DNA of 29,372 bases from JABDAD01 sp964409695 (GTDB lineage: Bacteria; Pseudomonadota; Alphaproteobacteria; Rickettsiales; Rickettsiaceae), in contig CAYPDX010000011.1 of NCBI GenBank assembly GCA_964409695.1, positions 1-29,372 on the forward strand. Direction: 5' to 3'. Shown here piece after piece: positions 16,813 to 25,453 of this stretch. Every line of letters begins with the position of its first letter. Position 1 is the first letter of the stretch. The translations under genes and the position numbers were made by a program. The notes below the pieces were generated by a model that was given only the letters and a program-made list of their open reading frames with translations, did not search any database and was not told the origin of the DNA.

Positions 16813-18600
16813 ATGTCCTCTATACTTACAAATTTTTATGAGAAAGTCAGGGCATCTATAAATGTATCTGACCTTATAAGGAATATTGTATCTTTAAAGA
16901 AAAAAGGCGCAGAATTTTCTGGATTATGTCCATTTCATTCGGAGAAAACTCCGTCTTTTACGGTTAATGACCAGAAAAGATTCTATCATTGTTTCGGATG
17001 TGGAGCCCATGGAGATGTTATAAAATTCGAATCAGAACGTTATGGTCTTAGTTATAGAGATGCAGCATATAAGCTTGCTGATAAATATAGTGTTGAACTT
17101 CCTAAATTCACAAAAGAACAGGAAGAAGAACAAAAAGTTACGGATAGAATTCTAAATTTACTAACTCAAGCTAATAGTTTTTTTGTTTCAAATTTAAATA
17201 AAAAAATAATAGATATTTTGTTAAAGCGCGGCTTGACATTAGATACAATAAAAAAATATCAAATTGGTTTTACAGGTAATAAAGGTAGCTTGATAGATTT
17301 TTTTAATAAAAAAAATGTTCGATTAGAAGAATTAGAGGCTTGTGGGTTGCTTGGAAGAAACCAAGATGGGAAATATTATGAAATTTTTAGAGATAGAATT
17401 ACAATCCCAATCCTCTCTAATTTTGGAAAAGTAATAGCTTTTGGGGGAAGATCAATAGGGGATGAGATGCCTAAATATCTAAATTCTCCCGAGACATTGA
17501 TTTTTAAAAAAGGAGAATCCTTGTATGGAGAAGATATTGCAACAGGCGCTGCGTATAAATCTGCTAGAGCCATAGTTGTTGAAGGTTATTTTGACGTTAT
17601 AGCTTTACATCAGGCTGGATTCTTAGAATCTGTGGCTTCGCTTGGAACTGCTATAACAAATTCTCACTTACATAAATTATGGAAAATTTCAGATGAAATA
17701 ATAATTTGTTTAGATGGTGATTCAGCTGGGATTAGAGCAAGTAAAAAAGCTCTAGATACAGCAATTCCTATGATTAGCTCTAATCATAAATTAAGTTTTG
17801 CATTGCTCCCTGAAAGTTTAGATCCTGACGATGTTGTAAAAAAATATGGAAGAGATGAATTCGCAAAAATATTAAATTCTAGGATGAGCCTTTCTGAATA
17901 TATTTTTTATAATTTTACTTACAAAAAGACATTTTCTACCCCAGAAGAAAAGGCGGAGCTTGAAAGGAGTTTGCTTGAAATAGCTTCTAGAATTCAAGAT
18001 AAATTATTATATAAAAACATTTGGCAATATTTTAAAAACCAATGTTGGGCGCTTTTTAACAATAGAAATACTGGAGATAAAGCTCGGGCAAACCAGTATA
18101 AAATTCAAGTTACCCAGCCTTCATCTTACACAGAAATTGAGAATATAGAGTTTGTAATAATAGGTTATATAATTTCATGTTTTAACTCATTTGATATTGA
18201 GAAATCTTGCTTAGTATTGCGAGATATTTCTGCAACAAATGAAAAACTATCTAATTTCATTGAGTGTGTCCTTGAAATTCTTGAAACTAATCACCATATT
18301 AGTGATATAGAACTTACTGATAAAATAAAAAAAACTAGCTTTTTAGAGCAGCTTAACATAGTATCAATCATGTATAAAAATTCGATATCTGGCTCGTTAG
18401 ACAGTATTACGAATTTAGAAATTTTAGAATTTTTGCTAACAAAAAGACATTTGATACATTTAGTTAGTGAGCTTTCTGATGTTATGCATTCTGAAAATGA
18501 AAATTTAGAAACAAGACTTGAATATTATTTTTCAGAGATAAAAAATACAAAAGACAAAATAGACAATTTTAACAGATTCCTCACAATTAATAATGTATAA
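16813..18600 (+). CDS. dnaG: DNA primase
   Basis: 595 residues, normal length. It makes the RNA primers for replication. The CHC2 zinc finger is intact at the N-terminus: C39, H42, C60 and C63 in the CPFH ... CFGC arrangement. The RNA-polymerase core has the GGR motif (about 211-213) and the TOPRIM fold with E257 in VVEGYFDVIAL and D301/D303 in CLDGDSAG. The C-terminal DnaB-binding part (about 430-595) is poorly conserved, as usual. The gene is sandwiched between the kinase-like gene and rpoD, with which it overlaps or nearly overlaps. This is the dnaG-rpoD core of the macromolecular-synthesis operon, without rpsU. Confidence 0.97.
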   Translation: MSSILTNFYEKVRASINVSDLIRNIVSLKKKGAEFSGLCPFHSEKTPSFTVNDQKRFYHCFGCGAHGDVIKFESERYGLSYRDAAYKLADKYSVELPKFTKEQEEEQKVTDRILNLLTQANSFFVSNLNKKIIDILLKRGLTLDTIKKYQIGFTGNKGSLIDFFNKKNVRLEELEACGLLGRNQDGKYYEIFRDRITIPILSNFGKVIAFGGRSIGDEMPKYLNSPETLIFKKGESLYGEDIATGAAYKSARAIVVEGYFDVIALHQAGFLESVASLGTAITNSHLHKLWKISDEIIICLDGDSAGIRASKKALDTAIPMISSNHKLSFALLPESLDPDDVVKKYGRDEFAKILNSRMSLSEYIFYNFTYKKTFSTPEEKAELERSLLEIASRIQDKLLYKNIWQYFKNQCWALFNNRNTGDKARANQYKIQVTQPSSYTEIENIEFVIIGYIISCFNSFDIEKSCLVLRDISATNEKLSNFIECVLEILETNHHISDIELTDKIKKTSFLEQLNIVSIMYKNSISGSLDSITNLEILEFLLTKRHLIHLVSELSDVMHSENENLETRLEYYFSEIKNTKDKIDNFNRFLTINNV

Positions 18601-20521
18601 AATGACTAGTGATATAGAAAAAGAAGAAAACGACGTCTCTATAAAGAAATTGGTTACTTCTTCCAAGAAGAAGGGAGCAGTTTCGTATGAGCAGATAAAC
18701 AAAGCAATGCCGGCGAATTCTAGCCTCAGTGTTGATGATCTTGAAAAAGCTATAGCTTCTTTTTCAGATGCTGGAATTGATATTATCGAAGATGATAGTG
18801 ACGATGATATTAAACTAGATATTAGTATAGATGATGACATCAAACTCACTTCAACTATTCCTGATTCGGAATTTGAAGCAGCTGAAGAAGAGGATCTAGT
18901 TGGAACCACAGATGATCCTGTCAGGCTTTATTTAAGAGACATGGGCGGAGTTCCTCTTCTTTCTAGAGAGCGCGAAGTAGAGATAGCTCAGAGAATTGAA
19001 GAAGGCAAAGAAATAATGATTGCTTCGCTTTGTGAGAGCCCCCAGCTTATGAAGCTTATTATTAAGTGGAGCGATGATCTCTCAAGTGAAAGAATGATGC
19101 TGAGAGAATTGATTGATTTAGAGTCGCATCTTTCAGAAAAAGAAACGTTTGAAGATGAAAAGGAAGATTTTGAAGAATCTGATGATGAAGATGAATCAAT
19201 AGAAAAAGAAGTTGAAGAGCAAGTTGAAATTGTTCGAGAAACTTATTCCGAAATGGAACAACAACAGCTTCCAATTACTATTATAAAAATGGAATCAGCA
19301 GCTGCAAAAGCTGAATCAATCCTTTCTATGATACGTGAGTTTTATAGTACAAAACCTCTTGAAAACATCAAAGAAAACAAAAAATATCAAAAGGCTTTTG
19401 AAGAATTCATTGAAGAAATCAAGCTAATTAGAATCAATGAAAAAAGGGTTCAGGAAGTAATTCACAAATTATATAGTATCAATAAAGAGCTAGTTAATAA
19501 AGAATCTGCTTTCTTGCGTTTGGCTGAAAAATACAAAGTTGATAGAAAAAGTTTCTTCGAACATTATCTACATTGTACTATTGATAAATCTTGGAAAGAG
19601 AGATTAGCAAAGCAAAAAACTTCAAAATGGGCTGATTTATTTGAAAATGAAGTGGCTGCAGTAAAGGCTTTTGTCACTTCTATTGAAGAAATAGAGACTA
19701 TAGTTGGCTTGCCTGCTATCCAATTTAAAAAATTGGTAAATGCCGTTCAAAAAGGTGAGAGGCAAGAATCCAGAGCAAAAAGAGAAATGATAGAAGCAAA
19801 TCTTCGCCTTGTTATTTCGATTGCTAAAAAATATGCAAATCGCGGTTTGCAGTTCCTTGATCTAATTCAAGAAGGAAATATTGGTCTTATGAAAGCGGTT
19901 GATAAATTTGAATATAGAAGAGGATATAAATTCTCAACATATGCAACTTGGTGGATTAGACAGGCTATTACTAGGTCTATTGCCGATCAGGCTCGTACTA
20001 TACGTATACCTGTTCATATGATTGAAACTATCAACAAAATAATTCGTACTTCAAGGCAGATGCTAAATGAGCTTGGCTATGAACCAACTGCAGCTGAAAT
20101 TGCTGCAAGACTTTCAATGCCTCTTGAGAAAGTTCGCAAAGTAATGAAAATTGCTAAAGAGCCAGTTAGTTTAGAAAATCCAGTTGGTGATGAAGACGGA
20201 AGCTACTTAGGAGATTTTATTGAAGATAAAAACGTCGTTATGCCTCTTGATGCTGCAATACAGTCGAATCTTAGAGAAGTTACAACACGTATTTTGGCAA
20301 GTTTAACTCCAAGAGAAGAGAGGGTGCTTAGAATGAGATTTGGTATTGGAATGAATACTGATCACACACTTGAAGAAGTAGGGCAGCAATTTAATGTAAC
20401 TCGTGAGAGGATTAGGCAAATTGAGGCTAAAGCTCTACGTAAGCTTAAACATCCAAGTAGATCAAGGAAGCTCCGCAGCTTTTTGAGTGTAAATGGTAAG
20501 AATCAGAATCTTAACGAGTAA
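18593..20521 (+). CDS. rpoD: Primary sigma factor RpoD (sigma-70)
   Basis: 642 residues. It is the housekeeping promoter-recognition subunit of RNA polymerase. Region 1.1 is acidic. Region 1.2 has DPVRLYLRDMGGVPLLSRER (about 108-127). A long non-conserved insert with a strongly acidic run (about 186-216) follows. Region 2 (about 398-468) contains LVISIAKKYANRGLQFLDLI and YATWWIRQAITRSI. Region 3 follows to about 555. Region 4 (about 571-630) has the helix-turn-helix TLEEVGQQFNVTRERIRQIE. Two starts are possible: ATG 18593, overlapping dnaG by 8 bases, or ATG 18602, one base after the dnaG stop. Neither has a clear ribosome site, which suggests translational coupling. Confidence 0.97.
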   Translation: MYKMTSDIEKEENDVSIKKLVTSSKKKGAVSYEQINKAMPANSSLSVDDLEKAIASFSDAGIDIIEDDSDDDIKLDISIDDDIKLTSTIPDSEFEAAEEEDLVGTTDDPVRLYLRDMGGVPLLSREREVEIAQRIEEGKEIMIASLCESPQLMKLIIKWSDDLSSERMMLRELIDLESHLSEKETFEDEKEDFEESDDEDESIEKEVEEQVEIVRETYSEMEQQQLPITIIKMESAAAKAESILSMIREFYSTKPLENIKENKKYQKAFEEFIEEIKLIRINEKRVQEVIHKLYSINKELVNKESAFLRLAEKYKVDRKSFFEHYLHCTIDKSWKERLAKQKTSKWADLFENEVAAVKAFVTSIEEIETIVGLPAIQFKKLVNAVQKGERQESRAKREMIEANLRLVISIAKKYANRGLQFLDLIQEGNIGLMKAVDKFEYRRGYKFSTYATWWIRQAITRSIADQARTIRIPVHMIETINKIIRTSRQMLNELGYEPTAAEIAARLSMPLEKVRKVMKIAKEPVSLENPVGDEDGSYLGDFIEDKNVVMPLDAAIQSNLREVTTRILASLTPREERVLRMRFGIGMNTDHTLEEVGQQFNVTRERIRQIEAKALRKLKHPSRSRKLRSFLSVNGKNQNLNE

Positions 20522-20532
20522 CAATATTTGAA

Positions 20533-20892
20533 ATGTTAAAAATATTAGATGATTTTTTTGAAGATAGAAAAGCTAAAATGGGGCCACTTACACCTGAAAT
20601 AATTGCTTTCTATGACAAGCAAAAAGAAGTTTTACAACAATCTTTTGATTTTTCTGCTTATTTTTTTACTAAAAAAAATGGGGAGGCTTTTGTCAGTCAA
20701 ATAAATCAAAATAATAGTGAAGAAGACTGTACAGGTGAAGCGTGGAGTTTGTGGTATAATTTATCAGCAGTTCCAGAGCCATCAGTGTATGACGCGCTCA
20801 CACAGATTATTGCTCCTCGTGAAATTAATTCATTTCCTTCAACTGGGACTTCTATTATAGGCGAAGTTGAGCATTGTGACCATTTAGATTAA
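20533..20892 (+). CDS. Uncharacterised 119-residue protein between rpoD and truA
   Basis: I do not recognise a family. The protein is small, acidic and probably cytoplasmic: no signal peptide or membrane segment. It starts MLKILDDFFEDRKAKMG and contains tryptophans in GEAWSLWYNLSAVPEPS and a final EVEHCDHLD with Cys and His near the end. It sits 11 bases after rpoD and 2 bases before truA, so it is almost certainly translated from the same transcript. That position, full-length frame and ordinary codon use make it a real gene. No function can be assigned from sequence alone. Confidence 0.75.
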   Translation: MLKILDDFFEDRKAKMGPLTPEIIAFYDKQKEVLQQSFDFSAYFFTKKNGEAFVSQINQNNSEEDCTGEAWSLWYNLSAVPEPSVYDALTQIIAPREINSFPSTGTSIIGEVEHCDHLD

Positions 20893-20894
20893 AA

Positions 20895-21632
20895 ATGCAA
20901 CGCTATAAAGCAACTATAGAATATGATGGAACGGATTTTTGTGGTTGGCAGAGGCAAGATGCAAGTATTTCTGTTCAGCAGGTCTTAGAAGAATCTATCT
21001 ACAAATTTAAAAAAATCAAAACATGTGTATATGGATCAGGTAGAACTGACGCAGGGGTGCATGCTCTTGGGCAAGTTGCGCATTTTGATTTAGATAAGGA
21101 ATATGATTTAGAAGAGGTAATTTGCGCAATAAATCACCATTCTAAACCTCATAGGGTTGCTTTAGTAAATTGTGAATATGTACCTCCTGATTTTCATGCA
21201 AGATTTTCCGCTACAGAAAGAAGTTATTTATACAGAATAATCAATAGATTAAATCCAGTAATTATAGAAAAAAATAGAGTTTGGCAAGTGAGGAAATCAC
21301 TTGATTTTGGATCTATGAAAGAAGCAAGTGTACATTTCATGGGTAACCACGATTTTACATCATTTAGATCTTCTCATTGCCAAGCAAAATCTCCAGTTAG
21401 GACTATAAATAATATAGAGATAAGGCAAGATGGTGAAGAGATTCAGCTTTGTATAAGAGCTCAGTCATTTTTACATCATATGGTTAGAAATATTGTAGGA
21501 ACTCTTGTGGATGTAGGGTTGGGTAAAATATCGCCACTCAAAATCAAAGAAATTATTGATAAAAAATCGCGTATAGCAGCTGGGGTTACAGCACCGGCGT
21601 GCGGGTTATACTTTATGAAGGCTAAGTACTAA
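20895..21632 (+). CDS. truA: tRNA pseudouridine(38-40) synthase
   Basis: 245 residues, the expected length. It makes pseudouridine at positions 38-40 in the tRNA anticodon arm. The start RYKATIEYDGTDFCGWQRQ is the family signature. The catalytic aspartate is D52 in YGSGRTDAGVHALGQVAHF. Later blocks are FHARFSATERSYLYRI, HDFTSFRSSHC and FLHHMVRNIVGTLVDVG. It is the last gene of the run begun by the kinase-like gene and converges on murJ, separated by 199 bp with a palindromic repeat. Confidence 0.97.
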   Translation: MQRYKATIEYDGTDFCGWQRQDASISVQQVLEESIYKFKKIKTCVYGSGRTDAGVHALGQVAHFDLDKEYDLEEVICAINHHSKPHRVALVNCEYVPPDFHARFSATERSYLYRIINRLNPVIIEKNRVWQVRKSLDFGSMKEASVHFMGNHDFTSFRSSHCQAKSPVRTINNIEIRQDGEEIQLCIRAQSFLHHMVRNIVGTLVDVGLGKISPLKIKEIIDKKSRIAAGVTAPACGLYFMKAKY

Positions 21633-21831
21633 TAATCACTTTACCAAACAAAAACTTTTGTAATAATATATCCCCCTAAAACACAAACCCCGTACTCTGT
21701 ATCACTCCTTACTCTACTCTGACTCTTTCTTGCTCTTTTTTCAAGATATAATGCAACGACACGGGGTCCAGACTTTTTATCTTCAAAAATAACAAATTGT
21801 TTTATTTGTTAAAAAAAGACAGGACCCAGCA
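21633..21831. other. Convergent truA / murJ gap
   Basis: No gene is visible. The left part is pyrimidine-rich on the plus strand (about 21680-21745) and includes a small ACAAAA / TTTTGT palindrome near 21651-21664 that might help end truA transcripts. The right part belongs to the composite palindromic element that continues into murJ. Confidence 0.6.
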
Positions 21832-21850
21832 TCAAGTGCAGGATGACGAG
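21753..21850. repeat. Composite palindromic element overlapping the murJ 3' end
   Basis: On the minus strand this begins CTCGTCATCCTGCACTT (21850-21834), identical to the head beside rluB / rpoH. Its inner part pairs: GGGTCC (21764-21769) with GGACCC (21822-21827), CTTTTT (21773-21778) with AAAAAG (21813-21818), and TAACAAA (21790-21796) with TTTGTTA (21805-21811). The A/T-rich stem with T runs on both strands would suit a bidirectional terminator. The murJ stop codon lies inside the head. Confidence 0.8.
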
Positions 21851-23403
21851 GTTTTTTCCCTTTTAAATAATTTCTTAAAATCATTTTTTGTAATAATCCC
21901 AAATAAAATGGAAACTAGAAAATAGAGAGTCGCCCCTGAAGCAATAATAATCAAGAGCGTAGAGAATTTAATCAAGCTATTATCTGAATATAGAAATTGC
22001 TCAAAATATTTAAGGCTAATATGTAACGCAACTCCCATAGTAATTGACGCTATAATAGTTTTGAATAGGTAGAAGAAAATAGATTCAGACAGAATTTTAA
22101 TTTTTTGTTTCCTGCAATAAATTATAAGCAAAATTACGTTAAACCAAGAAGCAAATGTTGTACCAATAGAAATTCCAAGATGCTGGTAATCTTCAATCAA
22201 CAAAAAATTAGCTATTATATTAAATATTATTGAAGCTGTCGTTATTTTAAGTGGGGTTTTTGTATCAAGTTTTGCATAAAAAATAGGCGTTATAACTTTA
22301 CCTATAATAAATGCAGGTAGGCCAAGTGAAAAAATCGCAATAGTCTCTGCTGTTTTAATTGTGTCTAAAGAGGTGAATTCTCCTCTTTCATATATGATAT
22401 GCATGATTGGATGAGCAAGAGCTATAATCCCTGCGCTGCAGGCAAGAGAAAGGAACATACTGAGTTTAATCGCATCTGTTTGAAGCTGTATAGCTTCATA
22501 CTTTTTACCTGCTTTATGAAGAGATGAAAGAGATGGAAGTAGGACGGTTCCAAAACATATTCCTATGATAGAAAGAGGGAATTGATATATACGATCAGAA
22601 TATGATAGAATTGAAATTGCCCCAGGAGCGAAGCTTGCTATCGCCTGAGATACAAATAAATTAATTTGTGTAACGCTGCTTCCAATAGTTGCTGGAATCA
22701 TATTTCTTAGGAATTTGTAACTATCTGCTGATAGGTGTTTTGGTGAAAGGAAGCTATATTGTATTTTAACTTGTCTTGTAGAAAAAACCATAAAAATAAA
22801 TTGTAAAATACCACCAGTCAATATCCCAATTGCTACATATATGGCTTTTTCAGTATCATCTCCCTTTATCATTGAAGATGAGATTATCGCTATATTCAGA
22901 ATTATTGGTACAAAAGCAAAGCTAGCGAAGTGTCTATGGGAATTCATCATTCCACCAAGTAAAGCTGCGGCAGAAATAAATAGCATATAAGGTATTGTTA
23001 TTCTGCATAATAGGATAGATAGTTCAAATTGCTTTGGATCTTTAAATCCAGGAGCAATTAGTCCCATTATCTGAGGCATAAAAAATTGGAATAGGGCGGT
23101 AAGAATTGTAAGGGAAATGATTAAAAGAGAAAAAACTTCAGAAGCAAATCGCGTAGCTTTTGTTTCAGATTCTATAAGATCACTAGAGTAAATAGGTACA
23201 AAAACGCTTGCAAGTGCCCCTTCACCAAAAATTCGTCTAAATAAATTTGGAAATTTAAATGAAGTATTTACAGCATCAGCAAACATATTGGTGCCAAAAA
23301 AATTAGCTATTACAAGCTCTCTGAACAAACCAAATATTCTTGAAAGCAAAGTATATGAAGCAACGGTGACGCCGGATTTGATAATGGACAAAATGCAAAC
23401 CAC
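21832..23403 (-). CDS. murJ: Lipid II flippase MurJ
   Basis: 523 residues with about fourteen hydrophobic segments, a MOP-superfamily protein of the inner membrane that moves lipid II outward for peptidoglycan synthesis. Family blocks near the N-terminus are LSRIFGLFRELVIANFFG and FPNLFRRIFGEGALASVF, with the conserved arginines and acidic FADAVN between them. The last coding bases, giving SSSCT and the TGA stop, are inside a dispersed palindromic repeat, so the original C-terminus may have differed slightly. The first ATG gives MVCILSIIKSG; a TTG four codons on is also conceivable. It is divergent from the TerC-like gene (92 bp); no clear promoter was found. Confidence 0.95.
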   Translation of the reverse strand: MVCILSIIKSGVTVASYTLLSRIFGLFRELVIANFFGTNMFADAVNTSFKFPNLFRRIFGEGALASVFVPIYSSDLIESETKATRFASEVFSLLIISLTILTALFQFFMPQIMGLIAPGFKDPKQFELSILLCRITIPYMLFISAAALLGGMMNSHRHFASFAFVPIILNIAIISSSMIKGDDTEKAIYVAIGILTGGILQFIFMVFSTRQVKIQYSFLSPKHLSADSYKFLRNMIPATIGSSVTQINLFVSQAIASFAPGAISILSYSDRIYQFPLSIIGICFGTVLLPSLSSLHKAGKKYEAIQLQTDAIKLSMFLSLACSAGIIALAHPIMHIIYERGEFTSLDTIKTAETIAIFSLGLPAFIIGKVITPIFYAKLDTKTPLKITTASIIFNIIANFLLIEDYQHLGISIGTTFASWFNVILLIIYCRKQKIKILSESIFFYLFKTIIASITMGVALHISLKYFEQFLYSDNSLIKFSTLLIIIASGATLYFLVSILFGIITKNDFKKLFKREKTSSSCT

Positions 23404-23495
23404 TCAGTTCTATTGACCTAGACAAACTACAAAAAAAGATTATGTTATTCAAGATATTCTATCATTTCTAACCATTAAATTAGATAAGTATTTGT

Positions 23496-24089
23496 ATGCA
23501 CTTAGGACTGGTTGCATGTTTTTGTATAATTTTGATTCTGGAGCTAAGGCTTGGTCTTGAGGTTGTCCTTCATTTAAGGCATATGTTATATGCGTTTAAA
23601 AGGAGGAAGATTCTATATATATCTCTAGTCATTCTAAAAATTTTCTTCGTTACAGCTGTTGTTTTACTCTTTTGTAAAACAAATATTTCATTTACAATTT
23701 TTGGTGTTCAAATCTATCTTGATAGTTTTTTTTATTTTTTTGCTAGTATTTTTCTTGTATCTAAGAGTCTTTTAGAGCTTTTTGAGATTAGCAATAGTAG
23801 AACTGAAAATATAAAATCTGTTGTTCCTCACTTTGATCAAGGGAAAAAATTAGATACATTAGTATATTTTTTTATATTGAGTTTTTTTGAAAGCTCCGCA
23901 ATAGCCATAAGTTTAACAGATAATCTTATGATTATTTTGTCTTCTATAGTTACTTCCATAATTGCAATTTATTTTATAAAACTATTTCTTATTAGAATTT
24001 TTTATAAATATTATTTTCTAAGATCATCTATGGTAGCTTTTTCAGCTATATTAGGTTTAAAATTAATGCTATATTGTTTTGGCGTTTAA
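23496..24089 (+). CDS. Diverged TerC-like integral membrane protein
   Basis: 197 residues with about six or seven hydrophobic segments. Two parts resemble the TerC/Alx family of metal-related membrane proteins: LELRLGLEVVLHLRH near the N-terminus (TerC has an LE-V-L-x-x-DN type motif) and FFESSAIAISLTDN (131-143; TerC has a D-S-x-x-A-x-GLT type motif), each followed by matching hydrophobic helices. The expected Asp-Asn pair is replaced by R28-H29 and the later aspartate by E132, so metal handling may be lost or changed. The gene ends 24 bases before secF and is probably co-transcribed. The family call is by eye and moderate. Confidence 0.5.
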   Translation: MHLGLVACFCIILILELRLGLEVVLHLRHMLYAFKRRKILYISLVILKIFFVTAVVLLFCKTNISFTIFGVQIYLDSFFYFFASIFLVSKSLLELFEISNSRTENIKSVVPHFDQGKKLDTLVYFFILSFFESSAIAISLTDNLMIILSSIVTSIIAIYFIKLFLIRIFYKYYFLRSSMVAFSAILGLKLMLYCFGV

Positions 24090-24113
24090 ATAAGTAAAGA
24101 AAACGAGGATTTA

Positions 24114-25031
24114 ATGAGACTTTTTCCCTTAAGAATTATTGGTGATAATACAAAATTTAGATTCATGAAATATCGAAAATTTTGCTTTATTTTTTCAATA
24201 ATTATTTCAATTATGAGTATTATCTTTCTATTTACAAACAAGCTTAATTTTGGAATAGATTTTACAGGTGGTATAGTTATTGAAGCTCGTTCTAACAAGG
24301 CTCCAGACATTGCAAAAATGCGAACTATTCTTGGTCGTCTCGAAATAGGAGAAATTTCTATTCAGAGTTTTGGAAGTAACAATGATTTTGCAATAAGAGT
24401 AGGTTCTGGAACCACTAAGGAAGGTGTTGTTGAAATTGTTGAGAAGATAAAAAATTCTATTGCAAAAAATATTTCTGACACTATCGAATATAGGAAAACT
24501 GATTTTGTAGGACCTCAAGTCGGCAAGCAACTTATAAGCTCAGGAGCTCAGGCTCTGATATTATCATTCCTTGCTATTATGGTATATATCTGGTTCAGAT
24601 TTGAGTGGCAATTTGGTCTAGGGGTGCTTATAGCTCTTGTGCATGATATAATAGTTGCTCTTGGCTTTTTAAGTGTAACTCAGATAGATTTTAGCTTGAG
24701 TAGTATTGCAGCATTACTAACCATTATAGGTTATTCTGTGAATGATTCGGTAGTAATTTATGACAGAATGAGAGAAAACTTAAGAAAGTACACAAATAAA
24801 GATATTGATGACATAATTGATTTAAGTATCAACGATACTTTATCGAGAACAACGCTTACAATTTTAACAACATTAATAGCAAATCTGGCTTTGATTATAT
24901 GGGGTGGAGAGGCTATTAGAAGCTTTAGTATACTTGTTTTTGTTGGAATTATTGTTGGAACTTATTCTTCAATTTTTATCTCAGCTCCAATACTTAAAGT
25001 ATTTGGGATAGAGAGGTTTAAACAAGCTTGA
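24114..25031 (+). CDS. secF: Protein translocase subunit SecF
   Basis: 305 residues. SecF works with SecD in the inner membrane, using the proton gradient to pull exported proteins out of SecYEG. It has a first membrane segment (about 22-42), then FGIDFTGGIVIEAR (46-59), a periplasmic domain, VGPQVGKQL (132-140) and five further membrane segments with LVHDIIVALG and GYSVNDSVVIYDR, including the functional aspartates. The start is supported by GAGGA a few bases upstream. secD and yajC are not adjacent, unlike in most bacteria. Confidence 0.97.
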   Translation: MRLFPLRIIGDNTKFRFMKYRKFCFIFSIIISIMSIIFLFTNKLNFGIDFTGGIVIEARSNKAPDIAKMRTILGRLEIGEISIQSFGSNNDFAIRVGSGTTKEGVVEIVEKIKNSIAKNISDTIEYRKTDFVGPQVGKQLISSGAQALILSFLAIMVYIWFRFEWQFGLGVLIALVHDIIVALGFLSVTQIDFSLSSIAALLTIIGYSVNDSVVIYDRMRENLRKYTNKDIDDIIDLSINDTLSRTTLTILTTLIANLALIIWGGEAIRSFSILVFVGIIVGTYSSIFISAPILKVFGIERFKQA

Positions 25032-25056
25032 CATTTTTACTAAACTCGTGTAAAAG
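25028..25056 (+). promoter_or_regulatory. Promoter for rpmI-rplT overlapping the secF stop
   Basis: TTGACA at 25028-25033 (the secF TGA is inside it), a 17-base spacer and TAAAAG at 25051-25056. The -35 is perfect and the -10 matches at four positions. It would start a transcript near 25063, well upstream of rpmI. Confidence 0.45.
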
Positions 25057-25062
25057 TCTCAT

Positions 25063-25232
25063 GTTTGTGAATCTCTTTAGAGGAACATATTTTTATGATC
25101 TTCTAAAAGTTTTTGATTCGGGGATTTCTAGTAGGAATTACTGATAGATAGCTTTTTAAGTAGCGTGGCCATGGTATGCCTAATCTGCTTGTAAATTCAC
25201 ACTTTTGTCAAATACCAAAAAGAAGGGTCAAA
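25063..25232 (+). promoter_or_regulatory. About 170-nt leader of the rpmI-rplT transcript
   Basis: Long for this compact window. TGGTAT (25172-25177) pairs with ATACCA (25212-25217), closing a stem-loop just before the ribosome site AGAAGGG. L20 controls its own operon through leader RNA in several bacteria, so a similar control is possible, but I see no defined motif. A 27-codon frame from 25061 lacks a ribosome site and is probably chance. Confidence 0.3.
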
Positions 25233-25439
25233 ATGCCTAAAATGAAAACTAAATCAGCAGTGAAAAAGCGCTTCAAGCTTACTGCATCTGGCAAAGTTAG
25301 AGCAACTCAAGCCGGGAAGAAACACTTTATGCGAAACCGCACGAAGGCGCAGCTTAGAAACCTTAGAGGTACTACAATATTACAATCTTGCGATGCAAAG
25401 AATATTGTTAAGTACTTTTTGCCGTATGGCACTAATTAA
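25233..25439 (+). CDS. rpmI: Ribosomal protein bL35
   Basis: 68 residues, basic. A component of the large ribosomal subunit. MPKMKTKSAVKKRFKLTASG, then KAGKK-like AGKKHFMRNRTKAQLRNLRGTT, is the bL35 signature. An in-frame ATG at 25176 exists, but the start at 25233 gives the canonical N-terminus and has AGAAGGG six bases upstream. infC, often the gene before it, is absent. rplT follows 14 bases on. Confidence 0.97.
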   Translation: MPKMKTKSAVKKRFKLTASGKVRATQAGKKHFMRNRTKAQLRNLRGTTILQSCDAKNIVKYFLPYGTN

Positions 25440-25453
25440 TTCAGGAGGTTTAA

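Noticed and set aside
18532..18909. 125-codon minus-strand frame rich in serine
   Set aside because: It is antisense to the end of dnaG and the acidic start of rpoD; the serine runs mirror Asp/Glu codons.
25061..25144. 27-codon leader peptide before rpmI
   Set aside because: There is no ribosome site, and the predicted transcript begins at about its ATG.
25176..25232. Longer bL35 starting at 25176
   Set aside because: The extra 19 residues are not in bL35 proteins, and the start at 25233 has a good ribosome site and the canonical N-terminus.
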